DNA of 64,000 nt from Gigaspora rosea. Its lineage: Eukaryota > Glomeromycota > Glomeromycetes > Diversisporales > Gigasporaceae. The stretch's first letter is position 1; each line of letters starts with the position of its first letter. This document shows positions 36,201-46,439 of the stretch, piece after piece. The stretch is from positions 1-64,000 of the forward strand of contig QKWP01000408.1 in NCBI GenBank assembly GCA_003550325.1, written 5' to 3'. A program made the position numbers and the translations under genes. Below the pieces are notes generated by a model. It was given only the letters and a program-made list of their open reading frames with translations, ran no database searches and had not been told where the DNA came from.

Positions 36201-37195
36201 CTTATAACTCCATATTTTGGTTCACCTAAATTTTATTTTAATTTACTTAGTGATGAAAATAATAAATTTAATAAAAATAATAATAAGTAATATATCTACC
36301 TCCTGTTCCACTAACATGTATGTCTTTACAAATAATAATCAATGAATTATAAATATATGAAAAGTAGATACTTTATAAAATAAATAATACTTACGAGAGA
36401 TTCCTGTAATGTTTCCATTAATAGTATACCTTTTAAATTCATAAAAAACTTTCGTTCAATGTTCTTTTAAAATAATAATATAGTAATTATTAGCAGCGGG
36501 AGGTTCTTACCCAGCATTAAAATCATCTAAGTTATCAGTATCAAAGCCTAATTTAACGACACCAAAAGGATGGCATGGTCCAGGGAACACATGCCCATCT
36601 ACACGTAATTAAAATCGTTAGCAATAGTTCTAACGTTAATAATGCTAAAGATGAGCAAACCAAATTTCATTTGAAGTATCTATAAATCGAACTACTGTAA
36701 GCAAAAAAAATTTTTTTTTTTTAGGTGAAAAAAAATGGTTTAAATAAAAAGATATTATGTATCAGATATTTATTCTAGCCGAATTATGTAAGGACATAGA
36801 CGCCCATTAGGAGTCCTAGCATTGTGTAATGCTCGGCCAAGTCAGACAAAACTTTGATTTTCAAGTTCTTGATTTAGTGTCGATCCACATTATCAGGGTT
36901 GAAAATCAATGTTTTGCTAGCTTTAGTTGAAGATCAAGATCTCCTACGTATGATATATTTCGTTAAAGTTACAAAATTCACCTTTAGCAGTTCCGATTAA
37001 AGTATTAACAAATTTCGTAATATTTTGACTTTTATATGATGAATAATATTTAAATAAATTTGGATTATGATGACTTATTGATCCTATAAACATATGTATA
37101 AGTAAACTTAAAGAGAATATAAAACTTAAAAAACTCAATGTTATTATAGATATGTGTATTGTTGTCTGTTTATCCATTGTTAACTTTCGAAACAA
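33258..37195 (-). CDS. Glycoside hydrolase family 92 alpha-mannosidase
   Basis: GH92 enzymes are Ca2+-dependent exo-alpha-mannosidases. Fifteen exons join in frame to 828 codons: 36982-37195, 36511-36598, 36395-36429, 36300-36323, 35964-36225, 35389-35868, 35251-35329, 35163-35176, 34914-35073, 34582-34834, 34428-34514, 34220-34354, 33840-34067, 33709-33772, 33258-33621. The N-terminus has a signal anchor (ISIITLSFLSFIFSLSLLI). Family motifs follow in order: VNTLIGT, GHVFPGPCHPFGVVKLG, ISHIHVSGTGG, WDTFRTSNPLFTL, GFMPDGRSG, ITQGGSNADMV, YEGSSWEYSLDIPF, GNEPDFFHVCLYHF (likely acid Glu), GNDDSGAMGSWFAF (likely base Asp), LYPLAGTDVYLINSPHFD. The start could also be Met at 37177. TATATATA-rich DNA lies just upstream. 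It appears intact and probably acts in the secretory pathway or cell wall. Confidence 0.92.
35163..35176 (-). other. 14-nt micro-exon of GH92 gene
   Basis: The sequence TGGGATACTTTTAG on the minus strand lies between an AG acceptor and a GT donor. It supplies the WDTF(R) codons that are conserved in GH92 and restores frame between the exons ending YTL and beginning RTSNP. Without it the frame breaks. Confidence 0.8.
36599..36981 (-). other. Large GH92 intron 1 with a possible insertion
   Basis: At 383 bp this intron is much longer than the others (45-230 bp). Bases 36777-36955 are GC-richer and contain a self-complementary part (TAGGAGTCCTA). A decayed insert is likely, but no ends were identified. 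Confidence 0.4.
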
Positions 37196-37399
37196 AATTT
37201 CACAGCTATCGCCATTTATATATATATCTGGCGTTTGTGTATACGTCAGTATGTGTGATCAACTTGCCGATTTGGATTAGAGTTTACACAGACTACAAAT
37301 GTAAACTCATTATAACAATATTTTCGCTGTGCAATTATTTTTTTTCACAAGTTTGATATCATTATTGGCTGGAGCTGAAGGGAGCGAGGAAACGAATTT

Positions 37400-38130
37400 C
37401 AAGTCTTACTCTATTACATTTTAAGAATGTCCGGCTCCCGCTTCACTTGACCCAAATTTTAGATTCAAAATAACCAGAGATTAGGTTCAACGTTTGGATA
37501 CTGAAGCTGACTTTTAATACAATAGAATACGTTAACTGACTTTTAATAAGAAAGAATCGTTTATCGGTTGGAAAATAAGAATCACTCTATATTAAATATC
37601 ATCATAAATACGTCATCGAATCGTAAGCCTTACTCTATTGAATTTTAGAAAATGTCCGGCTCCCGCTTCAACATTTGGTTACCAAATCTTGATTTAAAAA
37701 ATATGGTAGCTGGCCTTTAATACAATAGAATACGTTAACTGACTTTTAAGAAGAAAGAATAGATTATCAGTTGGAAAATAAGAATTACTCTATATTAATA
37801 TCATATCATCGAATCGTAAGCCTTACTCTACTGAATTTTAGAGAATGTCCGGCTCCCGCTTCACTTGACCCAAATTTTAGGTTCAAAATAACCAGAATTG
37901 AACCTAAACTAGGTTCAACGTTTGAATACTGAAATCTTGGTTTAAAATATGGTAGCTGACTTTTAGTACAATAGAATACGTTAACTGACTTTTAATAAGA
38001 AAGAATAGTTTATTGCTTGGAAAATAAAAATTATTCTATATTAAATATCATCATAAATATGCCATCGAATCGTAAGCCTTGCTCTATTGAATTTTAGAAA
38101 ATGTCCGGCTCCCGCTGCACTTACCCAAAC
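37400..38130. repeat. Satellite of about 190-256-bp units, four copies
   Basis: The phrase AATGTCCGGCTCCCGCT recurs with its core at 37431, 37656, 37849 and 38105. Shared flanks are CGTAAGCCTTACTCTATTGA before it and TAGAATACGTTAACTGACTT after it. Units vary through indels. The array lies directly upstream of the GH92 start. Confidence 0.85.
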
Positions 38131-40256
38131 GTTTGGATATCGAAATAATGGCAATTTATAAAATATAGATACTATTTTAAATTTATTTTAAAGTGAAGGA
38201 AGACCTAAGAATTAGAGCTCCAACCCACAAAACGTCGCCGTTTTTCTAGTAATATAATTGGTTCCTTGAAATACGCACGAGTAGAGTTGAGGCAGGACTC
38301 CCACTTTGGACATGCCTAGGGCTAATATTAAATTCAAAAACCAACCAAGGCAACCGTACATAGCGCTAGACAGTAACCACATAAACAGGTCGCAGAAAGA
38401 CAACGATTATGTTATTCTAATAATAAGTTTGGCTTAGCATAGAATGAACATAATACGCCGTTTGATGTAAAAAATACAGAAATCTGTTGTAGGAATTATA
38501 AGTGGACTTATTAATTCAAAAAAATTAAATGCTATACTGTACGTCAAAAAAAGAAAGTTCCTAAATTTTAAAAAATTTGCCACTCTGTAAACATTTCAAT
38601 ATTGTTAATATTATTTAAAAGCAATAACAAATACATATATTCACCAGACAAATAATAAGCCTTCTAGTCACGAAATATTTTTAAAACATAAATATTTCAG
38701 CAGAATATTGGTGTGGCTAATGTGTAATCGAGACATTTTTGAATTTAGATTATTTTATGGATTTCGAGGAATCTGTAACTTTCTAAATATTAAACTTTTT
38801 TTTTTAAATCTATATTCCTGAGAAAAAATTTCAAAATTTGAAGTTTTTAGCTGTAGGAGGTTTCTATTATGTATATGAAGAAATAGAATACAGAACAGAA
38901 TTTATTAAAAATACAGTAGTAAATAGAATTCTCTTCATTTCTGTCAAAAACTTCTCTTGATTGCATTGAAACTATTAGTATAACGTCACCCTCATTAGTG
39001 AATTTGACTAAGAAATTAAAGAATTACATAATAGACTAGAGTATTATAAAAAATGAATAAATGAATAAAAAAAATTATGAATTATGGAAAAATAATTACG
39101 CATTTGATAATAAATGAGAAAAGCTTGTTTCAATCTATTTAATTAGAGACAGAGTTAGTAATAAAATTCTGGTTTTTTTTTTTTTAACATTTAATATAAA
39201 ATAAAATACATTAGTTAAATCACCTCTCAGAATCACTTTTAACATATCGTGGCAAAATATCTATATCGCAATTTAATATTAGCCAATTTTTTTATCACTG
39301 GCTTTTTTTCCGAACGTCTCAATTGTACCCTCGATTAGTGACTCGACTCGTCAACTCGTGACTCGAATAATTCTAATTCGAATCATAAATTTTTTAACCC
39401 GCAAGTACTCACGAGTTAATTATTAATATATAATGAAATTTAAATCACTAATACTTTGCATTAATAAATTTAGTATGCTATGTCGTAATTTAACGTAATT
39501 TTATGTAATTCTTTAAAATTTAAATAACCTTCTTCGCCAACTTGGGTTACGAACCTTGATTATTTGACATTATGAATGTACAGTATTTAGGTCACGCCAA
39601 GTTTAAAATATGTTTAACATAACCCCCTCTTTTTGAGCCTCAGATAAAGGGAGTAATAAGCATCATTTAATATAAAAATTATATTAACTGTTCAAAAAAA
39701 ATTTTTTTTAGTCAATCAAAATCTCGTTTTTTACCCCTGTTTGGAGTTGCAGATCATTTATTGTCGCAGATCATAATTTAAAATTTTTACTTAACACCTG
39801 CTACAGTAGTCTTCTAAAACCCACTAATACTTGTTTATTATAATTTTTTTTTAAAAACTAACCCTAACCCTAAAAAATGCACCCCAAAAAAATTTAGTTT
39901 TCGAGATTTTATACTCTAATTTCATTTTAATCTGGATTTCATTATAATCTGCCACATTTATTAGTTAAACATAGAATCAAATTGGAACGGCCTTTAATGT
40001 GATGCTTGTCATGTGAAAATTATTCTAATACCTTCTAATTAAATGATTAACATAGTCAAACAATTAAACGTCATAAAATTTTTAGTTAATACTTAACAAA
40101 TATGTCCTCAAAGTGCATATATCGGTTCTATCTCTTTACCATATTAGCTCCATTTTATTGTAACCACTAATTTTTGTAAAAATATAAATATCACTTATTT
40201 TTAAAGAATCTCCACTAATACTATAATAAATATTATTAAACAAAATTTTAGTCAGC
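38131..40256. other. Intergenic with interstitial telomere-like motif
   Basis: No gene seen. ACTCG-rich direct repeats occur at 39335-39420. CTAACCCTAACCCTAAA (about 39858-39876) lies in a stretch (39810-39950) that resembles the pogo left region at 28360-28480. Confidence 0.45.
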
Positions 40257-41510
40257 ATGGTTACGAGAAATAAACATTTTTTAATAAGTTTATTATCATT
40301 TCTTTTTATATTGCAAAACCATTCAATGATTCATGCACAATACGAACCTTTGGCGGAACTATGGGAGGTATCAGTTAGTGAGGTACCCACGTTATTGACT
40401 ATTGAGAAAAATTTAATCTTAGTAGACAGCATACTAACACCAATACTAGATAATTCAAGTTTTGGTGGAACTTATATTAGCGTAAAAGCGAATAAAGTAT
40501 TCATCAATACAATAAATTCATCAATGATACCAATTATAAAAGCCTCACCAAAGATACAACCATATATAAATTTATTATCATTTAAAAATGCAACCAATTC
40601 CACATTTCGATTAAATTCTTCATTTAATGAATTAACTACACTAGCTCAAAACCTTAAAGCAAATAATGTTATGATCGGTATTAATCCGAAGTTTAATAAT
40701 ATCGTTATATATTTGAACCAAAAAGACAATGAAACGAACAAAAATTTTATAGATAGCGCAACGAAATTTTACCCAATCATGAATTATTCAACAAGCTCTA
40801 CAAATTCAACTACTCTGAGATCCAAAATTGAAGAAAGACAAATATATGAGAGGATATTAGATGGTGAAGGCTTACATAACATATTTGGCGAGCAAATATG
40901 TTCAGTGGGTCCTTTGATGAAAGATAATTTCAATCAATTTTTTTATTTAACTGCAGGGCATTGTTTTGCAAATCAACCCCTTAATCCCGCTGGTTTTGTC
41001 GATTTTTACCATTTACCATGGTATTCTCCACCCACTTATGATTACATTGGCCAATTAGAACATTATAGTATTTCTCCATATGATTTTGGCTTAATCCATG
41101 TAATAAATCCGATTATGCTATTATCAGCAATTATAAAGAATAATGATTATGAACGATACCAAGAGCTATTTATCGAGGATAGTGCATCGGTAATTAGTGT
41201 TGGTGTTCATTTATGTAAATCTGGCTACACTACACATGTTACTTGCGGAGAAGTAACAGAGCTTAATGCTGCAATAGTGACTGACTTTGGTACTAAAATT
41301 AAACTAGAAACGATCGTGTTTGACGCGATAAGTTTCGAAGGTGACAGTGGCGGGCCTGTATATTCGAATGCTTTACATCTAGAACCTTTTGTAACTGTAG
41401 TTGGTATAGCAATTAATGCAATTTCATCAGATGATTTAGATAGGACTGCTGCTCTACCCTTAGATGTAGTCCGCAGATTTTTTGATTTAACGCTTATTTT
41501 AACCTCCTAA
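40257..41510 (+). CDS. Secreted S1-family serine protease (streptogrisin/alpha-lytic-like)
   Basis: This is a single exon of 417 codons from ATG 40257 to TAA. Residues 1 to about 27 form a signal peptide (HFLISLLSFLFIL, cleavage near IHA). A propeptide follows with FGGTYISVKANKVFIN and IGINPKFNNIVI, the two-part pattern of alpha-lytic/streptogrisin propeptides that fold and inhibit the enzyme. The trypsin-fold domain carries His235 in LTAGHCF, Asp276 in YDFGLI and Ser364 in EGDSGGPV, so the triad is complete. Many N-X-S/T sites fit secretion. It is the intact paralogue of 16258-17519. The family is mainly bacterial, so old horizontal acquisition is possible but not shown here. Lack of introns in both copies is compatible with that. 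Confidence 0.9.
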   Translation: MVTRNKHFLISLLSFLFILQNHSMIHAQYEPLAELWEVSVSEVPTLLTIEKNLILVDSILTPILDNSSFGGTYISVKANKVFINTINSSMIPIIKASPKIQPYINLLSFKNATNSTFRLNSSFNELTTLAQNLKANNVMIGINPKFNNIVIYLNQKDNETNKNFIDSATKFYPIMNYSTSSTNSTTLRSKIEERQIYERILDGEGLHNIFGEQICSVGPLMKDNFNQFFYLTAGHCFANQPLNPAGFVDFYHLPWYSPPTYDYIGQLEHYSISPYDFGLIHVINPIMLLSAIIKNNDYERYQELFIEDSASVISVGVHLCKSGYTTHVTCGEVTELNAAIVTDFGTKIKLETIVFDAISFEGDSGGPVYSNALHLEPFVTVVGIAINAISSDDLDRTAALPLDVVRRFFDLTLILTS

Positions 41511-41959
41511 TAATAAGAGTTATGCTAGATAATTTTTATATTTATTAGACTTATTGGTTGAAAAAATTTTCAGATCGTATTATGCATTTGATCAAGAAGA
41601 ATACAGAGATCTAATAAAATAAAGCGTATATAATCTTCTAACTACAATTAGTGATGGTAAAATTTTGCATTTTTCGGAATCATGCGCATGAATACGCATG
41701 TTCTGCATGGGAAAAAAAGAGAGAATACCAGAAACGGAGTGATATTGAAAACTTCACGTAGTGTATGGTTATATTGCAAATTAAATGACGTTCGTACGCA
41801 AAATCTTGCACCTTATTGGATAAATTCATATGGCGAAGCAAGGATGCGAATGCATATAGAAACTTTGCATATCATATCTTCACATCTGATTAAAGCATGT
41901 CGTCGTAATTAGCTAATTACTACAATTATATTTGCTATATATTTTTACAAAGACTTTTT

Positions 41960-42115
41960 GAAACCATGTAGTAAAGATTACTACATGTAATAAATATTAC
42001 TAAATGTAGTAAATATTACTATATGTCGTAATCTTTACTATGTAGTAATCTTTACTACATGTAGTAATCTTTATTACATGTAGTAATTACTACATGTGGT
42101 AACATTACTTCATAT
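41960..42115. repeat. Short palindromic tandem repeat (TACATGTAGTAA)
   Basis: About eight diverged 19-22-bp units built on GTAGTAATCTTTACTACAT, each partly self-complementary. The whole block can fold on itself. The reading frame 41682-41912 just before it has no recognisable domain and is not called a gene. Confidence 0.75.
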
Positions 42116-42364
42116 ATTATGTTATTAGTAATTAAATAATTACTGCGCTAACTCCAGGCGTTATTCATACAGGTTGGTTTCCTGAACCATATGTTTAAAT
42201 GTATGTCTTGCATAATGCAGCTCAATTCAAGTTCTCAGTTGATATTTTAACCCTTTATTATATTATAAATAATAGTTAATACGGACTTATTCGCTATATT
42301 ATTGCTAAATAGCATAAATGTAGCATATTATAATAATTACAACATGTAAGTTAGTAATTACTAC

Positions 42365-43065
42365 TTTAATACCAGTACGATCACATGAATGTGTAACATG
42401 AAATGTGAGAGGGATGGTTTATGCTCGACAAAGTTGATGTCCACTATGCTGATTTTTGCAAAATCCTTTTTTGGTAAGGGTAATAATTTTCATTTGGTCA
42501 TTTTTGGAATAATTGTGATTTTTTTTGTTAACATTTCGGCGTTTATGAATGTTGCGCAGTGCATGTGTATGTGAGCACGTGAGTGCGTGCGAACATATTA
42601 TAATGATTGACATAAAAAGTGTGTCATTGAAAATGGTTATTGGATTACGATTTTCTGGTCATGATTAATGATATTTAGTGGGTAAAACGTAGAATTTTTA
42701 TGGCATTATATGGGCTAGGTGCTAAGAAAAGGGCGGAAATTGACAATTTTTTCAAAAGATGTTTTTTTTACATAAATCAATTTAAAATAAGATTAGGATC
42801 ATTTTTCACTTAAAACACAAAAGGGATTTTGTTAATAAAATTTTGCAGTATAGCTTCTTAAAATTTGCATTTTCTTATGATTTATTATAAGATTTACAAC
42901 ATAATAATTGATTTTCTGAAGATCTTTTTCTTTGTAAATTTCCGCCCTTTTCGCAGCACCAAGCCCATATGTGATCATTATGATTACAATTTTTTGAAGA
43001 ACTGTAATTTTTACCAGTACGATCACGTTGAATGTGTAACATGAAACGTGAGTTTCCGTTCAACT
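42365..43065. repeat. Repeat element related to 13860-14905
   Basis: Direct copies of TACCAGTACGATCAC followed by GAATGTGTAACATGAAA lie at 42371-42407 and 43011-43050. Inside is an inverted pair, TATGGGCTAGGTGCTAAGAA then AAGGGCGGAAATT (42707) against AATTTCCGCCCTTTT (42937-42952) then CGCAGCACCAAGCCCATAT (42953-42970). The block GTTGATGTCCACTATGCTGA (42433) is the complement of sequence at 14200-14235. Frames in it are shadows. Confidence 0.65.
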
Positions 43066-43520
43066 TTTTTGATGTTATTGAACAATGTTGTGAGAAATAT
43101 ATTTCGTAATTGTGTGTAAATATGTTGTAGATTGGTGGATACTGATCTTATTACGTACTTGTCAAAAATGACATTTATATGTCGTAATTGACTAATAGTG
43201 TGGGGTATTTTTTTTGAAATTATGCCTGTTTAGTATTGTTAATTAATGCATGCGTGAATGCGTGATCTGTATGAAATGTAGTCTTATATCGAGAATATGA
43301 ACAATTATGACAATTTATTTATATCTGTAATTATTGAGACATATGATCATTTGTGTATTAATGTCGTAATAGATTCATCATAATTCGTAATTGATCTATC
43401 ACTATGAATTAATATTTTTTTAAAAAAAATCGAGTTTAAATGATTGACTTCCATTTGTCATGCGCACTTTGTATCTTTGAAATTTTGGACAACATTAATA
43501 GCATGCATTAGAGTCACATA

Positions 43521-43656
43521 TAGAGCTGCAGACATTTAGAAGATCCAAGGTAGTATGTCACTCTTCATATCATATAAAATTTATATATAATCATATTAAA
43601 CGTCACGTCAAATATCATAGTAAATGTTCATTGATATTCTGATGTCTGCAGCTCTA
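43521..43656. mobile_element. hAT MITE, 136 bp
   Basis: The ends TAGAGCTGCAGACAT / ATGTCTGCAGCTCTA are perfect 15-bp inverted repeats. A perfect 8-bp duplication GTCACATA flanks them (43513-43520, 43657-43664). The interior is AT-rich and non-coding. Confidence 0.92.
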
Positions 43657-43849
43657 GTCACATACTGTGTATCACCAGAGGTAAGGTTTATAACAGTAAA
43701 TCATGATAGAAGATATAATAACTTCAATGCGAACTAACACAGCCCTAAACACATTTTGTAATTATTAGAATAACAAGCAAGTTTTGTATGAGAATTTTTA
43801 CAGTAATTCTTGATAGAAGCCACGATAATTTCATTGCAAAGTTAAGCTT

Positions 43850-44120
43850 ACCATATTTTCGTGTAATAACACACACCTGTGCATTATTTCGAGCACCTGT
43901 GCATTATTTCAGAATGCACATGTGCAATATTTCGGATCAATATTACGAATTTTTAATAAACATGTGCAATATACTTATATTTATCGTGAAACTTTTAGGG
44001 GAGGGGGTGCGTTATTTTGGGACGCACATGTGCGTTATTTTGAGTCAAATGGGCGATTTTTAAAAAAGAGCCAATTTCAAAATAATGCACATGTGTGTTA
44101 TTACATGAAAATACAGTAAA
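43850..44120. mobile_element. Foldback element with CACATGTGCATTATTT repeats
   Basis: The left arm TTTTCGTGTAATAACACACA (43855) pairs with the right arm complement TTTTCATGTAATAACACACA (ending about 44111). Inside, GCACATGTGCATTATTTC-like words occur five to six times in both orientations. No target duplication was fixed. Confidence 0.55.
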
Positions 44121-44175
44121 ACATATTATATACCAAGTAAGTTTGTAACAAAATTTTTTATAGAAATTCATGATA

Positions 44176-44527
44176 CAGTACTGGACAGTAAAAGGCATCC
44201 ACTCATTATTAGTAAAACTTTAAATTTTTATAACTTTTTAAAAAAAATTAAATCAAAAAACCCTCTGACAAATTGATAGATTTTTAGATAAACTACATTT
44301 CTGTCTGAGGAATTTTTCTTATTTTTAATTTTAAGGAAGTTATAAGGTATTAAAGTTTATATGAGTTTAAAAAATTGGCTTTTAATATAATAAAAAAGAA
44401 AACATATATAGGTTTTTAGCCAATCAAAATCAATTGTACAAAAATTAGCCAATCAGAATTGATTATATAAGCACCCAAAATTGGCACCTATATGTATAGA
44501 TTGGATGTCTTTTACTGTTTCATACTG
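44176..44527. mobile_element. Tc1/mariner-like MITE (copy B)
   Basis: The ends CAGTACTGGACAGTAAAAGG and the complement of CAGTATGAAACAGTAAAAGA are both bordered by TA (44174-44175, 44528-44529). The interior shares TTTTTATAACTTTTT, CCAATCA words and order with copy A at 20695-21137. Confidence 0.8.
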
Positions 44528-46439
44528 TAAAAATTGTAATAATTCTAATACATACTAATTCACCTTTTCATTATTACTGATATAAACCACAATGGCTTAT
44601 TCATAATTACATGCTTGCACACTATAAGAGTAGTAAGTATTTGGTATATAGCTAAAAACTACTAACAACACCACTATCTAATCAAACTGATGCCTTTTAA
44701 TCATGCAAGACTTTATAGTAGACAAAAAGGAGCATGGTTGATTTGGTCTGGGTCTTAAAGTTCTTTTAGGGTCTTGCTGCAGTATAATCAAATGAAGATA
44801 AGCTATGTTGGCATGTCCAATTGGTTTCAATTTTTTTTGATATATGTCCAATTGAAAATGTACATATGTTCAAAAAAATAAAACCAATTGGACATAGTAA
44901 CATGCCATTTCTGAAGATACCAATAAGCATCTTTGGGATTTCTTGTGGATAGTTCTTTTGTTGGTTCAAATCTCACTCTATTTATATACTATATATTCCC
45001 AAAAATAAGCTACACCCTAATTTTCAAAAATCTCAAAAAATATATTAGCAGTTGCTACATATAAAAGCCTAAAATTTACTAAGTAAACTTTAAAAGTGCG
45101 ATTAAGTAAACTTGTTTAGGACATCAAAATACACTTATAATAAAAATTTTATATCATTTGAACAATTTTTTATTAGTATATTATCCAATTTTTCAAAAAA
45201 TTTAACAATTCAAAAATACCTTTTTTGTGTAATTTTTGGCACAAATAAGGTAGCTTATTTCAGAAATATATAGTAATTCTTCTTTATTTTAGTTGCAAGG
45301 CTCTAACACAATTATTAATATTATTAATAATTATCACATGATCAAGGATGATGTGAATGATTAATCTAACAATAAAATAGATTAAATGTTTGATAAATCA
45401 GGTAATCAAAGGTTTAATCGATTTATATTTTTGTATAAAAGGTTATTAATTCAATCTTTTTTTTAACTAGATTATACAAATAGAGTTCAAACAGCTGGTT
45501 ACAAAGTCACAACTAACAACACAACTTTATTTAGAATAACGAATATTCTAAAGGTGCAAAGTAAATTCAATAAGTAATTTATTACAACAATTTTGGATTA
45601 AAAAAAACTTTTTTAAAGCTAATTAACTTGAGAATTATGCTTTATTAAAGTGAAAAGGAGTCTTGTATACTTTCTTCCTGCTAGCAAGTATTAGCTCTAG
45701 TAATTATTTTGAAAGATTCTTGAATTATAATAATGCCTCTTGATACATAAAAATTTGTAATAAAGACCAAATCCCATAACCTCACATTAGAGTCTTATAA
45801 CATAAATAGCTATCAGAATTAATATATTAAAAATCAGTATTATAAATTCAAGTTTATAGTTTAGATCTATCTTTTCATTTGATAATTTCTGAAAAGTTTT
45901 AATTTTTTTTATTTCAAACTCATTTTTATTAGCCACTCAGAATGATAGCTAACCTGCTACAGTAATGGTAATTAGTAATTCAAATTTTTACTACATACTA
46001 TCACTATCTTATTACTGTTATATTGTCTTGTACAAATCTACAAATTTTTTTTCTAATATATTTATATATTGATCTTAATAATCTAGCATTTTAGTGTTAA
46101 TTTTTTTGCTCACAAAACCTGTAAGACAAATTTTGGTTATTTATTTGAAATATTTGAAAAAAATTTAAAATAGTTATTTATTTGATTAATGCAAATCAAA
46201 ATGGTTATTTTATTCGATCAAAGCAAATCAAAAACTAATGATTGTGGAAGTATTTTTTTTTAACCCTGGAGGTAACCCAGGATGTTATTAGTGTACTTTA
46301 TTAACTCAGAAGTATTGTTAAAATTTTATATATATATAAAGTTAATTTGTTGTAATTAATTTATATTATTTCTTTAAATTTGCTTCATTATTTGAGCTAC
46401 TTACTGAGAAAAAGCGATCTATATAACTTTGAATTAGTA
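44528..46439. other. Intergenic, nothing recognised
   Basis: AT-rich. A short inverted pair ATGTCCAATTG.. / ..CAATTGGACAT occurs at 44813-44900. No gene seen. Confidence 0.4.

Noticed and set aside
39858..39876. Interstitial CCCTAA motif as evidence of a chromosome end
   Set aside because: Only about two and a half repeats in a region resembling a pogo relic; unique genes lie on both sides.
41682..41912. Open frame of 76 codons after the protease
   Set aside because: No domain, no splice context, and it lies in repeat-derived DNA with palindromic words following.
42832..43063. Minus-strand frames within the repeat
   Set aside because: Both lie in an inverted-repeat element with a copy at another locus; no protein features.
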